Source: Penium margaritaceum
Lineage: Eukaryota > Streptophyta > Zygnematophyceae > Desmidiales > Peniaceae
Length of the DNA stretch: 44,883 bases
Reading direction: 5' to 3'
Assembly (NCBI GenBank): GCA_023375785.1
Contig: SZWC01000836.1
Span: 280,562 to 325,444, forward strand
Shown: positions 9,263 through 19,424 of the stretch, one piece after another
Numbering within the stretch: the stretch's first letter is position 1
Layout: each line of letters opens with the position of its first letter
The notes under the pieces: generated by a model
Seen by the model: only the letters and a program-made list of their open reading frames with translations
Databases searched by the model: none
What the model was told of the DNA's origin: nothing
Position numbers and translations under genes: made by a program

Positions 9263-10189
9263 GGGTGATGGCAGTTTTCACGCGAAACGTATTTCCGTGG
9301 TCAGCACACGTGGGTGTCTCGCATGTGACTTCGGTCTCGGCACTTTTTGAACACTTTCAGTGTGCGTGTTCAGGTTGACGCGTGAACGTTATCACCAGAT
9401 TTGATGGTGCATGACGGTCCCATGCCCTCATCCACTGAATATGGACACAAACGAATCCTGGCAATATCCACATGGCAGACTCTGAATGAAAGTAGAGGAC
9501 ATGTCACTCCACGTGGAGGTTTCAGATTCCTTGCTAAACTCCACAGTCCAACAGTGGCCGCCATGTCACTGCAATTTTCACGGATGGTGCACGAAGGATT
9601 TAAATGAACAAGACCTTCACATTTCCAGCAAACCTTGCACGTTCTACATGGTTTGAAGTACGTATTTCTAAGATATGTGTGTTGTTGTCAGAGGAGAGAA
9701 GAAGGTCGAGAAGTCGACCGTTCGAACTTTGAACTACGGAATTTGAACGGCGATTCCACATGGCTTCATGCACCCAACCAGTCTGACACTTGGACAGCAA
9801 TGTATGCTTCGTCAGTCTATGTGCATGGATTGCATCGCCATGCTGTGATCATCAGACTGATCGATATCCACTTTACATCGATCAATGGGCAATGTCCACT
9901 GATCGACGCGGACTCGGACTGCCTTTCCAACAATCCGATCCTTGATCGACCACCGATGGCTTGTGTGCCATCGGCACAGAAGCCATCGGGACTTGTGTGC
10001 CGATGGCACATGGCCCATCAGCCATCGACCGTCGGCACTCGGATGGCCGTCGGCTGTCAGCCGACGCCCAACGGATAGCTCCGAGAGGTTGCTCAAAGTC
10101 CACCAGATACAATCACTCCCTCTGTTCATTGTCACTTCCCGACACTTAGGTCGTGGACGAGACCCAGAGGCCTCGTCCACCTCACCATC
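9263..10189. repeat. hAT 5' subterminal region with alternating CCGATGGC/GCCATCGG repeats
   Basis: No gene. Positions 9953-10007 carry CCGATGGC, GCCATCGG, GCCATCGG, CCGATGGC in alternating orientation, with TGTGTGCCATCGGCACA and TGTGTGCCGATGGCACA as near mirror partners. Several GATCGA words surround them, and more CGTCGG/CCGACG pairs follow near 10030-10065. This should include the transposase promoter, but no clear TATA box was recognised. Confidence 0.6.
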
Positions 10190-10319
10190 ATGCCACCCAA
10201 GAAGGGACCCGCGAGCTCGTCATCAAACGTCGGGTCATCGACTGTCCAGGGCTCCTCTCCACAGGGTTCCATCCTCCGATTTACCCAAGCGGACTTCAAT
10301 CCTGCTCCCTTGGGACGCT

Positions 10320-10481
10320 TCCATGGGGATTTCCTCACACTTGCACTGTCCCGCCACTGTCTGCCCGTGCCAACCCCTGCCAAGCGTCCCGGATTCATGT
10401 GTGGTTCTTGCGGGGTCACGTTGAGTGGCACGTGTGACAGAATCAGGGGGCACTTTGGAGAAACAAACCAGGATGTCGGCT
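10320..10481 (+). repeat. First copy of assembly duplication around the 63-N gap
   Basis: These 162 bp recur at 10545-10706 with no difference I could see. Both copies encode the BED-like finger. The copy plus gap is 225 bp, a multiple of three, so the frame stays open and the duplication is easily missed. Confidence 0.85.
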
Positions 10482-10544
10482 NNNNNNNNNNNNNNNNNNN
10501 NNNNNNNNNNNNNNNNNNNNNNNNNNNNNNNNNNNNNNNNNNNN
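10482..10544. other. Assembly gap (63 N)
   Basis: Run of N between two copies of the same 162-bp segment; most likely a false join. Confidence 0.98.
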
Positions 10545-13500
10545 TCCATGGGGATTTCCTCACACTTGCACTGTCCCGCCACTGTCTGCCCGTGCCAACC
10601 CCTGCCAAGCGTCCCGGATTCATGTGTGGTTCTTGCGGGGTCACGTTGAGTGGCACGTGTGACAGAATCAGGGGGCACTTTGGAGAAACAAACCAGGATG
10701 TCGGCTTTTGCGACTATCCTCCTCCGCTTGCTTGTGATGCCCTCGGCTTGGAGCGCAAGCCGCGACCACCACATGGATGGAAGCCGGTGAATCCAAGACT
10801 GTACAGCTGGGGGACAAGCCAAAAGCCAGTCGCATGGGCAACACTTTGGGAGCAGCGTGAGCGTGCCGCGGCCTTGGAGCGGACTGGGCTTCCAGCCGAC
10901 GATGATGACGACTACGGACTACAGCTGGAGGCTCAGCAGCAGACACCACCGTCACAGCAGCAGCAGCAGCACGCGTTCCATGCGCCATCATCACAGGAGA
11001 CACCTCCCTCTTTGCAGAGGGTGGCGGGACTGGTGCAGACGAGAATGCGTGCGCATGTAGACACAGCAGCCAACAACGCCTGCCAGATGGCAATTGCAAA
11101 GCTCATGGCGAGTGCAGCACTTCCGGTCTCCTTCTGCAGAGAGCCACTGCTCTTGGAAGTGGTGCGGACTGCACGGACCACAATGTCAAACTTCCGCTTG
11201 CCTAACCGCGGCAGGGTGGTGTCCGAGCTGCTACTGAAGCTGGATGTGAAACTCGAGCAGCTTGATGCATCGCTGAAGCAGGGCTGACCCATCTACGGGG
11301 TCTCCCTTGCAGTGGACGAGTGGGATGACATGCAGCAGCGTCCAATTTACAATGCAATGGCAGTGAATGCCAAGAGAACCTACCACGTCTTCTCCAAGGA
11401 TGCCAGTGGCATCATTCGTAATGCAGACCACGTGTCCGCTGTCATCGAGGACGCCATTGTCACGGTGGGGACAAAGCACGTCGTGTCGGTTGTCTGTGAC
11501 AACACCGCAGTCAACAAGAGAGCATTTGAGAACCTGAAGACGAAGTACCCGGGCATCCTATGGCAGGACTGCTGTACCCACAACGTGGATCTCGTGATGA
11601 AGGACGTTTGCAAGAGTGATTGGGCGGCTGGGGTTCTGAGCAGAGTGGAGCATGTGGTTAACTTCTTCCGTCACAACGACATGCCCCGTGCATGGCTGAA
11701 GCAGCAGAGTGGGGGGCGGGTGCTGTTTCCACGCTGTGACACTTGTTTCGCATCAGTCCACATCGTCACACAGTGCATGCTTGACATGCGGCCCTTCCTC
11801 CTCAAACTTGTGAACTCTGACACGTGGAAGGAGATGGGCAGCAGGAGAGATGGGGCATTTAAGCAGCGCAAGAAGGAGGTTCAAAAAATCGTCCGCCGCC
11901 GTGTTTTCTGGCTCCAGGTTCGCCAGCTTCGCGACCTCTTCAACCCGCTTGTTGAGGTACTCCACATTGCAGACTCCCCGGGTGGCGCAGCAGGTGAAAT
12001 CTACGAAGGGCTCCTTGACTGCATGGCAGCATTGAAGGCCCTGAGCAAGCCCAGAGGCCGCAAGCCAGCACGCGTTGCAGCACAACATGTGAAGCTAGCC
12101 GTGGACAGGTTGAAGGCAAGGTGGACGAAGGATATGGCATGCCCTTTGTGCGCGGCTGCACGCCGTGTGCATCCCACACACTTCGGGAATGACTTGGGGG
12201 GCGATGTCAGCATGGTTGCAGGTTGGGCACAGGTGGTGGAGGCCCTCGTTCCTACACCGAAGCAGGCTGATTTGCAAAAGGAGGTCGAGGCCTTCCAGCT
12301 CGGCCTTGTCACTGTGGAGGTTATCCCGGTGACTACTCGACGCCTGAGCAACAAGGCAAGGGCAGCAGTGGGCAAGGTGGTGGCGAAGGAGTTACAGCCA
12401 TATAAGTGGTCCTCCCTCCACCTCGTTCAGCTGCCTAATCTGCACGAGCTGTCCATCAAACTTCTCTCTCAGCCATGTGCCTCTTCTGACTGTGAGAGGA
12501 TCTTCTCCACCCACCAACTGATCCACACTGCACGCTGAAACCGCCTCCGTGTGAGCACGCTGGAAATGCTGGTGCGCTGCAACGTGCGCCTCCGCAAGCA
12601 CTACAAGTGCACAAAGCCACAGTGTGGAAGGGACATGAACTGGCTGCAGGCTGAGGACTCTGACAGTGAGGAAGACGGTGAGCTGGTGCCAGACATTGAG
12701 GAGGAGGAAGAGGAGGATGCAGATGGAGAAGCAGAGAGTGAGGATGACGAGATGGAGGAAGAAGAGGTGTACCTGGAAGGAGAGGAGGATGAGGAGGGAG
12801 GTGGAGGAGAGGCGCAAACCAAGGAGCAGCAGCCACGCCACACTGGTCTGGCCGAGGATGCTCCGTCCTACGCACGTCCAGTGCGCACTCGGGCCATGGT
12901 GGAGGAAGACAGTGATCATCCCTCAGACGATGCAGCTGCCAATGCAGGCGAAGCAGATGGCAATTCTGGCGGAGCTGATGATGCTGATGGTAATGCAAGC
13001 TGTGCTGGCGATGATGCTGCTGGCAGTGCTGATGATGCTGGCAATGATGCTGCTAGCAATGCCGATGGCGATGATGCTGCTGACTACGCTGCTGAAAACG
13101 CTGCTGATGCTTCTGCGGCTGCTGAAGATGCTGTTGCTGACGCTGCTGACTCTGCTGATGCTGCTGAAGACGCTGCTGAAGATGCTGCTGGCAATGGTGC
13201 TGGGACTGGTGCTGCTACTGCCGGTAATGTTCCTCTTGCTGGTACGCGTGATGTTGGTGCATGTACCAGCAGCCGCAAAGCAGCAGGTGGGAATTGAGCT
13301 ACTGGTGGAAGAGGTACTGCAGGTCGCAAAGGCGCAGCAGGTGGCAAGGGCGCTGATCGTGGCGCAGCAGGTGGCAAGGCGGCTACTGGTGGCAAGGGCC
13401 AGGCAGCTGGCAAGGGCCCTGCAGGTGGCAAGGGCCCTGCAGGTGGCAAGGGCCCTGCTAGTGCCAAAAAAGGGACATCCATGTCCTCTACCAAGGCTGT

Positions 13501-13567
13501 TGCCATTGGCACCAGCCAGGCTGTTGCCAATGGCAACAAGGGTAGCAAGCGCCTTCGGGAGAGGTAG

Positions 13568-14085
13568 CCTGCTAGGGGGTTTACTAGGTGGGGATAGGGG
13601 GTGTTGTCTCATTGGGAACTATGTCCATGATACATTGAAATCTTGTGACATCTCAACATGCTGCTATTTCTTTAAGCCTGCATCTGAATGCATGCTTTGT
13701 TGAAGTTGAGAAGTACACGGAACACATGGAATGAATGCAAAGAAACTAGTGACTTTGTGTTACATAAAATGTGAGCATTCACATGGTACAATGGTACGGG
13801 AGATTGTGTGTTGGTTTAGTTTGTGACACAATGCCTCAGACACATGGAATCTCAAAAGGTAAAGTATAGATTCTGATTGTGAAATGTCTGATTTAAGGGC
13901 TCACAAGCATGCTATGCATGCTATCACCACATATGGTGATGTATTATATAACCACATTGATCCTGCATCCAAAATGTGCTTCACGATGTGTGTTAATGCT
14001 TGCAAATAAATAACTGTAGTGCAAGTTTCAGTGTCCCTCACAAACCCCTTCTGGGGTGGCCGGGGTGGCGTTGTGCCTGAAGATC
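13568..14085 (+). other. hAT 3' untranslated and subterminal region
   Basis: AT-richer non-coding sequence after the transposase stop. An AATAAA at 14005-14010 is a candidate polyadenylation signal. Confidence 0.55.
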
Positions 14086-14120
14086 ACAACGATGTGCCGA
14101 GGTACACATCGTTGTGTCGG
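14086..14120. repeat. hAT right subterminal hairpin
   Basis: CACAACGATGTG, eight bases, CACATCGTTGTG: a perfect 12-bp stem close to the right end. It shares the CACATCG and GATCACAA words with the left subterminal palindromes. Confidence 0.75.
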
Positions 14121-14131
14121 GGTTCGATGTT

Positions 14132-14146
14132 GGCAGAAAAACACTG
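14132..14146 (-). repeat. hAT right terminal inverted repeat
   Basis: The complement reads CAGTGTTTTTCTGCC; its first seven bases match the left end apart from the first base. Confidence 0.7.
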
Positions 14147-14154
14147 GCTTATTG
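14147..14154 (+). repeat. Right 8-bp target site duplication of the hAT
   Basis: GCTTATTG, identical to 9175-9182. Confidence 0.9.
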
Positions 14155-14850
14155 TCCTGAAGAAGTAGTTGGAGGAGCTGATGGAGCAGGGGCTCATCAA
14201 GCCGTCGGTGTCACCGTTTGCTGCATTGGTCCTCTTCGTGAAGAAGAACATGGGGGGGCTACGGATGTGCGTGGACTATTACGCGCTAAACAGTTTAACG
14301 ATCAAGAACCGGTAACCGCTGCCAAGGGTCAAGGAGCTGTCTGACCAGCTCATGGGAGCGCAGTACTTTAGTAAGATCGACTTGCGCTCGGGATACCATC
14401 ATATCTGGATTGTAGAGCAAGATGTGGAGAAGATGGCGTTTTGGATGTAGTACGACCAGTTTGAGTACCTTATGATGCAATTTGGATTGACCAATGCTCC
14501 TGCAATGTTCATGAGCCTCATGAACATGATCTTCCATCTCACTTGGACCAGTTCATGGTGGTGTTCCTCAATGATATCCTTATCTATTCTAGAACTCTGG
14601 AAGAGCATCAGCAACATCTTTGACAGGTAATGGATATTCTTTGAAGAGAGTAGTTGTTCACTAAGCTCTCCAAGTGCAAGTTTCAAAAGAGGCAAGTGGA
14701 GTTCCTCGGGCACATCGTGAGTGACAAGGGTCTCTGTTTGGATCCAAAAAAGGTAGAAGTAGTGAAGTAGTAACCTACACCAAAGAGCGGGCGTGACATC
14801 TAGGTTTTCATGGAGTTTGTCAACTATTGTCATAAGTTCATCTGGGAATA
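14155..14850 (+). pseudogene. Gypsy reverse transcriptase, main segment
   Basis: Continues the frame of 9047-9182: [45 protein letters not shown] and FGLTNAPA follow. The catalytic box is FLND (14574-14585) where relatives have FLDD or YLDD: the first Asp of the metal-binding pair has become Asn (GAT to AAT). The thumb block KCKFQKRQVEFLGHIVSDKG is also present. Several stops and frame changes occur. Both the box change and the stops inactivate it. Confidence 0.9.
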
Positions 14851-14905
14851 CGGAAAAAAGGGTGTGTCGCTAATCTAGCAGCTGAGAAAGGATCACAAGT
14901 GGAAA

Positions 14906-15395
14906 TTGGACAAAAAGGAGCAGAAGAGCTTTGAGGATCTCAATTATGCAATGTGTAATGCTCTGGTTCTAGTGTATCCGGATTCATTCAAGGAGTACGT
15001 CATGGCGACAGACGCAAGTGACTATTTCATTGGAGCAGTGCTTATGGAGGATCAAGGAAAGGGACCGCAAACGATTGCGTACGCGTCTTGTAAGCTACAA
15101 AGTGCAGATTTTAACTACACAATCCACAAGAAGGAAATATTGGCGGTGATCCATGCATTCAAGCATTGGCTGTACTACCTTGAGTCGCGGTGTTGCATGG
15201 TCTCCATGCATCATTATGCCTTGACGTACCTGAAGATGCAGCCAAACCTTAGTCACAAGGCAGACTCGCTCGATGGATTTCTTACAAGGAAGTTTTGACT
15301 ACGAGATCCCGTACAAGCCAGGGAAGGTGAATCTAGCAGATCCTCTGTTGAGGAGGCAAGACCAGAACCTCAAGGACATCTCAGTGCTAGTGGGA
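14906..15395 (+). pseudogene. Gypsy RNase H
   Basis: 14906-15298 is open and encodes MATDASDYFIGAVLMEDQG, then a segment resembling IAYASCKLQSADFNYTIH and KKEILAVIHAFKHWLYYLE, the RNase H-like domain of gypsy pol that removes the RNA template. The frame is lost near 15270; another frame then gives MDFLQGSFDYEIPYKPGKVN, the conserved FDYEI-YKPGK-N-VADALSR linker. So one frameshift separates RNase H from its downstream linker. Confidence 0.85.
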
Positions 15396-15479
15396 TCTCT
15401 ATTCATATAGAGTATGTTCAAGCATGGCTATGGCGTGGATGGGGAGTTCACGAAGAATACGATAACAGATGCAATATGG

Positions 15480-16640
15480 GATGGAGTATATTGACGAAGG
15501 GGACATAAGCAAAAGATTGTCGTGCCGCATTGTGCACCATTGAAGCAGTTGCTCCTTGAGGAGGCACATGATACCCACTACTCGGGTCACATCGACTTTG
15601 AAAAAATGCTGAAAGATTTGACACGTTAATACTGATGGTCGTCAATGACGAATGACCAGAAGAGGATAGTGAGCAGTTACGATGTGTGCCAATACATCAG
15701 GACACGGAAGACCAAGCCACTTGAGAAGCTGCAACCATTGCCTATTCTTGAGAGGCCATGAAAAGCCATCTCTCTTGACTTCATCGGCGGTTTGCCTGTG
15801 ACGCAGTAGGGTAACAACACGGTGTTGTTGATGGTGGATCGGTTCTCTAAGATGGCATATTTCTTCACATGTCTGGAGAGCATCACGGATACTGGGACAG
15901 CTCAATTCCTCCTCCATAATGTTATCAAGCTGCATGGAGTACCACATTTGTTGGTCTCAGATCCACGCTACATTTCGCGGTTTTGGATAGATCTCATGGG
16001 AAACTTGGGCACGCGGGAGCAGCTGACCACTACATACCACCCATAGAGCGATGGGCAGATGGACCACAATAACCAAATTTTGGAGCAGCTGCTTTAGGGT
16101 ATGGTCCCATCAGATGGAAAGGGTTGGGAGGCAAAGTTTTGTGTGACAGAGTTTGCCTACAACTCTACAGTATCAGCATTAAGAGGAAAGTCACCATTTG
16201 AGGTGGTTTATGGCCACCAGTCCCTGAGCCCAGCTACCCTTGCTACAGCAGCAGTTCTTCCGGCTGTACAGCATATTACTAATGGGCTTTCCACCACATG
16301 GGATGTGGTGTGGAAACGGCTGTTGAAGGCATAAAAGCAAAACAAACAGGAAGTAGATAAGCACCACTCAGTGGAGGAGTTCTAAGTGGGTGATTAGGTG
16401 ACATTGAACTATGCAAATATACAGCTAATAGAAGTTGGAAGTCCCAATCTGAAGCCGTGATGGGTGGGTCCGTTCCATATTCTGGAGAATTGCTCGGTCG
16501 TGTCCTACAAGCTCAAGCTGCCAGCTCACTATACCATCCATCCGGTTTTTCACATCTCCTTGTTTCGTGCATATCACAAAACCCAATACTTTTTTCAAGG
16601 TTATGGGAAATCTCCATCTCCTACTAACCAGGTTGAAAGC
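15480..16640 (+). pseudogene. Gypsy integrase
   Basis: The zinc finger region (HYSGHIDFEKML) is followed by SLDFIGGLPVT with the first Asp, VDRFSKMAYF, and LVSDPRYISRFW with the second Asp. Next is YHP-stop-SDGQMDHNNQILEQ. The third catalytic residue, Glu in DGQTERVNQ, is Asp here (GAC, 16062-16064). WVGPFHILE and HPVFHISLFR follow. At least seven in-frame stops interrupt it, most of them TAG replacing CAG (for example YHPQSDGQ), and frames change several times. Confidence 0.88.
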
Positions 16641-16654
16641 AGTGAGGAGTTTAA

Positions 16655-16830
16655 GGTGTAGACGATTTTGGCACAATACCACAGGGGATGTCGGCGTGAG
16701 TTTCTGTTGCAGTGGAAGGGGTACCCAACTGAGCACAACTCATGGGAACCATAGGCCAACTTCAATATTGGAGATACCAACACTATTCTTCGAGAGTATC
16801 TCCCGCATAACGGGACGTCGTGCCTCTAAC
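16655..16830 (+). pseudogene. Gypsy chromodomain
   Basis: Encodes ILAQYHRGCRREFLLQWKGY, then PTEHNSWEP-stop-ANF and ILREYL. This is the chromodomain core (aromatic cage and WKGYP-E--SWEP) that ends chromoviral integrases and places the element in the chromovirus branch. Confidence 0.85.
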
Positions 16831-16843
16831 AGGAGGGGGTCAA
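16831..16843 (+). other. Polypurine tract of the plus-strand gypsy
   Basis: AGGAGGGGGTCAA directly before TGTAACG, the LTR start. Confidence 0.7.
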
Positions 16844-16969
16844 TGTAACGAGATACCCATCTATTTCTAGCACATTCAAGGCCTTGTCTGTGTTTTGGGG
16901 ACGTTCGTGCCTTTTTTTGTTCTCAGAAATCATGCTCGTGGCCGAGCTCACGTCTACTCGACCGCAAAA

Positions 16970-17021
16970 GGAGGAGGAGGAGGAGGAGGAGGAGGAGGAG
17001 GAGGAGGAGGAGGAGGAGGAG
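16970..17021. repeat. GGA trinucleotide microsatellite
   Basis: About 52 bp of perfect (GGA)n within the LTR. Confidence 0.95.
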
Positions 17022-17498
17022 CGAGCAAGCAATACAATTCGTGTCGGCGTGTGGAGCACGCCGACACAAGGAGATATTTTTCTCGTATCTACATGTGCGT
17101 GTTCCGAACACTCCAGGCAAGGGTGGCTTTCACCCTCTCGACGAGTAGCACATGGGTTATGCTACCCACCGAGGGAAAATATTGGTGGCGAGCCCCCGGC
17201 AACACGTGCACTCAACAACAGCGGCAAAACGGTGGTTGCGACCGTACGATGGTCGCAGCACATGCGATGGCATGTAAAAGACAGCGACCACATCCACCGC
17301 TGAGACCCATCTTTGGCGACCGTATGAGGCGTCGAGCCAACACGGTGGCTCGCGCTAGGCCAAGACAGACCATCGATTTGGACGATCAACGGCCGGACGC
17401 TTCTTGCACTAAGCATGAGGTGCGAGTACGGCACCGGGCATGGGTGCAAGTAGCTTGTAGTAGTATTAGGTTGGGGCTAGGACTAGCCGGCCATACAG

Positions 17499-17506
17499 TA
17501 TAAATA
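17499..17506 (+). promoter_or_regulatory. TATA box of the gypsy LTR promoter
   Basis: TATAAATA about 150 bp before the LTR end, where the U3/R boundary promoter of an LTR is expected. Confidence 0.55.
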
Positions 17507-17651
17507 TCTTGTACTCTGCTCATGGTAATTAACCTCTAATAACCTATGTTTTCCCAGCTCTGGCTTCAAGGCATCTCCAAGTCTATTTTTCCGCTGCGAC
17601 CGTGCTTTCCATACACCAAGACTAAATCTTTGGAGATCACACACTTTTACA

Positions 17652-17874
17652 AGTAGGCTTTTTATCACTAGCCTTATTCCAAAGATATGGGTCACATTTC
17701 ATGTAATACTCCTGGACATTGACATTCCATCCAGGCCACCAATAGTGGTCCAAGAGTGCCTGTCTGGTCTTTTGAGGTCCCACATGACCTATGACCGATG
17801 GATCTTGAAACTGGGAGATATTCTTCGCTCGAAGATCTTCCAATTCTAGCACAACAACTTATTTTCCGTTTCAA
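17652..17874 (-). pseudogene. Gypsy integrase zinc-finger domain (minus strand)
   Basis: Encodes SQFQDPSVIGHVGPQKTRQA, then HYWWPGWNVNVQEYYMKCD, matching the FHDSP-AGH-G--KT ... YWPGM ... V--YV--C--C finger. The first His is Gln and the last Cys is lost. Similarity ends at KASDKKP, within a few bases of the end of the inserted gypsy LTR. The catalytic core that should follow is absent. Confidence 0.8.
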
Positions 17875-18109
17875 AATATTTCTACAGCCTCCACCAATGC
17901 TTACTTGACTAGATTTTGAGAGTCTTCAAACCAAGAATTCACACTGCATACTATTTGAATCCTATTTATAAAATTATAGTAGTGGATAATCTCTCAAGGT
18001 GGTCACTACAGAGGTACAAGGAGATCCGATGTTTACACTGTCGCTGTTGCAATGGCCATAAAATACCCACTGACCTTGGTGGTTGCTTTAATTTCGACAG
18101 GCCATCGGC

Positions 18110-18480
18110 TTAGTGGAGGGCAACATTGATGCGTCTCGGTCGATATTCCCATGTGAACAAGAATTGGCTCAGGTATTTGCTCCAATGTGCCTGTCGCCTT
18201 GACAGTTTCGGTTGCGTTTGAAAAAACACCAATGCATTATGGTTGGTCATGACCGTCACACTCCCCTCAGCACCCTCGAGGTAGCAAACCACATCGTGAA
18301 AGCGTGCACCACCGCAAGGAGCTCTTGATCCCCAGTCGTGTATCCCATTTCCGCGGGGATGAGCTTCCGACTCTCATACGCAACTGGACGACCATTTTGT
18401 ACAAGGACTGCTCCAAGTCCTACTACCAACCCATCGCATCGCACCTCCCACAGTTGCGATAGATCTAGAAGGGCCAAGGC
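18110..18480 (-). pseudogene. Gypsy RNase H (minus strand)
   Basis: 18477-18256 encode EVRCDGLVVGLGAVLVQNG, RPVAYESRKL and ELLAVVHAF; 18292-18110 encode VMTNHNALVFFQTQPKLSRR and WEYRPRRINVA. These are the RNase H domain and its linker. In the NH-AL block the Asp usually found in TDH is Asn, a loss of a catalytic residue. A frame change separates the two parts. Confidence 0.85.
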
Positions 18481-18559
18481 GGACAGTATAGATAGAAGCT
18501 CTTTGACTTTGAGAAAGGTATTCTTGTAGTCAAAAGTTCAATCCCACTGCACGTCTTTT

Positions 18560-19355
18560 TGTGTGAGCCTGGTTAGCGGCACTACCAGGGTCAAATTCCC
18601 TTACATAAACCATCGGAGGTAGTTTACAAGGCTAAAGAAAGACCGAATCTGCCCAACGTTTCCGGACGCAGCCAATCCACCATGGCCTGGACCTTTCGTG
18701 GATTGACATGTGCCGTCTTGCAGACTATGTGTCCAAGATATTCGACCTCATATTTTGTAAACTTACACTTACTGGCTTTTGTTCCCAAAGGATCACAATG
18801 AATTCAAGAACATGTTTTTTTAAGCATAAGCTTGAAACTGATAGTGTCCCATGTGTGTTTGAATTTTTTTTTGATACATCATCTTCCGTGATGCGGATTT
18901 GATGGTATCCTTGCGACAAATCCAAGGATGTAAATACTCTTTCCCCTTGGAGTTGGTCAGACGGGTTCTCAATCTGTGGTAATGGGGAATTAATTTCTGG
19001 TTGTCAGCTTGTTCAGCGCCCGATAGTCTATGCACATGCATAAACCACCGTCCCTTTTGTTCGTAAATTGGATCGGCGTAATGCACGGCGAGCTAGTTTG
19101 CTCAATGTGCCCTTTTTCCAGGTATTCTTTCATTTGGTGTTCGGCCTCTTGCCTATCTGCTAGAATAAGGCAATGAATTGGTCTGAACAGAGGGGTCGCC
19201 TCTAGTTGTAGTGGAATTGTGCAGTCCATGTGTCGTTCTGGTGGAAGCCCAGCCGAGGGGTCTTGGAATACACCTGAGAACTCCGCCAATGGATATTTGA
19301 TTTCTTGTGGCATGTCTTCCTTCACGTCATCCTCCAGCATCTGCACCTCAGCCAA
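18560..19355 (-). pseudogene. Gypsy reverse transcriptase with deleted palm (minus strand)
   Basis: From 19355 leftwards: LAEFSGVFQD, GLPPERHMDCTIPL, IEQTSSPCITPIQFTNKRDG, LCMCIDYRALNKLT and MDLSQGYHQIRI are all standard reverse transcriptase blocks. After a block resembling GHYQFQ the sequence jumps almost directly to KCKFTKYEVEYLGHIV, the thumb. The segment that carries FGL-NAP and the catalytic YLDD is therefore missing, about 100 residues, which makes the enzyme non-functional whatever the stops. Confidence 0.85.
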
Positions 19356-19424
19356 GAAATGTTGACACCCTTGTCAAATACGTCTTTTGACCTACATCAC
19401 AGACAAGCAGGCAGAGACTGTTAA

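Larger units (their letters stand above)
10190..13567 (+). pseudogene. hAT transposase with BED-like finger, interrupted by three in-frame TGA
   Basis: One frame runs from ATG 10190 to TAG 13565-13567, interrupted only by TGA at 11285, 12536 and 13295. The start MPPKKG is followed by a BED-like finger (CGSC ... RIRGHF ... C, cysteines at 10625 and 10634 in the second copy). A Gln-rich linker follows, then the DUF659/catalytic part: GVSLAVDEWDD with the first Asp at 11315, VVCDN with the second Asp at 11498, and WQDCCTHNVDLVMKD. Near the end is the dimerisation block CASSDCERIFST, then NRLRVSTLEMLV after the second TGA. The tail is acidic, then Ala/Asp-rich, then Gly/Ala/Lys-rich, ending KRLRER. 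Each TGA would fit a former CGA (Arg). The frame includes an artefactual 75 codons around the N gap. Confidence 0.9.
9183..14146 (+). mobile_element. hAT DNA transposon nested in the gypsy reverse transcriptase
   Basis: Flanked by the identical 8-bp duplication GCTTATTG and bounded by short terminal inverted repeats: TAGTGTTG at 9183-9190 and the complement of CAGTGTT at 14140-14146. It carries a single large transposase frame with a BED-like finger, DUF659-like region and hAT C-terminal dimerisation block. Subterminal regions are rich in inverted repeats, as expected for transposase binding sites. Length is 4,964 bp as assembled, about 4,739 bp if the 225 bp of N gap plus duplicate are removed. 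The perfect duplication suggests a fairly recent insertion; three in-frame TGA codons suggest it is inactive. Confidence 0.92.
7417..17651 (+). mobile_element. Ty3/gypsy chromovirus on the plus strand, 5' truncated and split by a hAT
   Basis: Order is gag, CCHC knuckle, protease, reverse transcriptase, [hAT insertion 9183-14146], rest of reverse transcriptase, RNase H, integrase, chromodomain, polypurine tract, 3' LTR. The reverse transcriptase frame reads straight across the insertion point when the hAT and one copy of its 8-bp target duplication are ignored. The 5' LTR and primer site are missing. Many stops (mostly TAG at former CAG or TGG codons), frameshifts and active-site changes show it is dead. 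Confidence 0.85.
16844..17651 (+). repeat. 3' LTR of the plus-strand gypsy
   Basis: Starts TGTAACGAG after the polypurine tract. The best end is CTTTTACA at 17651, giving TGTAA/TTACA inverted ends; directly after it the minus-strand integrase of the outer gypsy resumes. It contains a GGA microsatellite and a TATA box. No second copy of this LTR is in the window, so the right boundary rests on the terminal motif and on the resumption of the outer element. Confidence 0.65.

Noticed and set aside
10320..10706. Tandem duplication of the BED finger as a real two-finger transposase
   Set aside because: The copies appear identical and are separated by N; the same pattern occurs at the other gaps, so an assembly duplicate is far more likely.
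11285..11310. Reading the first transposase TGA as lying in an intron (CTCCCTTGCAG looks like an acceptor)
   Set aside because: The bases before that AG encode GVSLAV, which belongs to the conserved first-Asp block, and no donor was found that would keep it.
10190..13567. UGA recoding (selenocysteine or altered code) in the transposase
   Set aside because: All three sites fit CGA-to-TGA decay, and other TEs here show ordinary stop decay. Kept only as a remote alternative in the findings.
12666..13703. Long Leu/Met/Val-rich and Ser/Ala/Ile-rich frames over the hAT C-terminus
   Set aside because: Shadows of the Ala/Asp/Gly-rich transposase tail, whose repetitive codons keep the other frames open.
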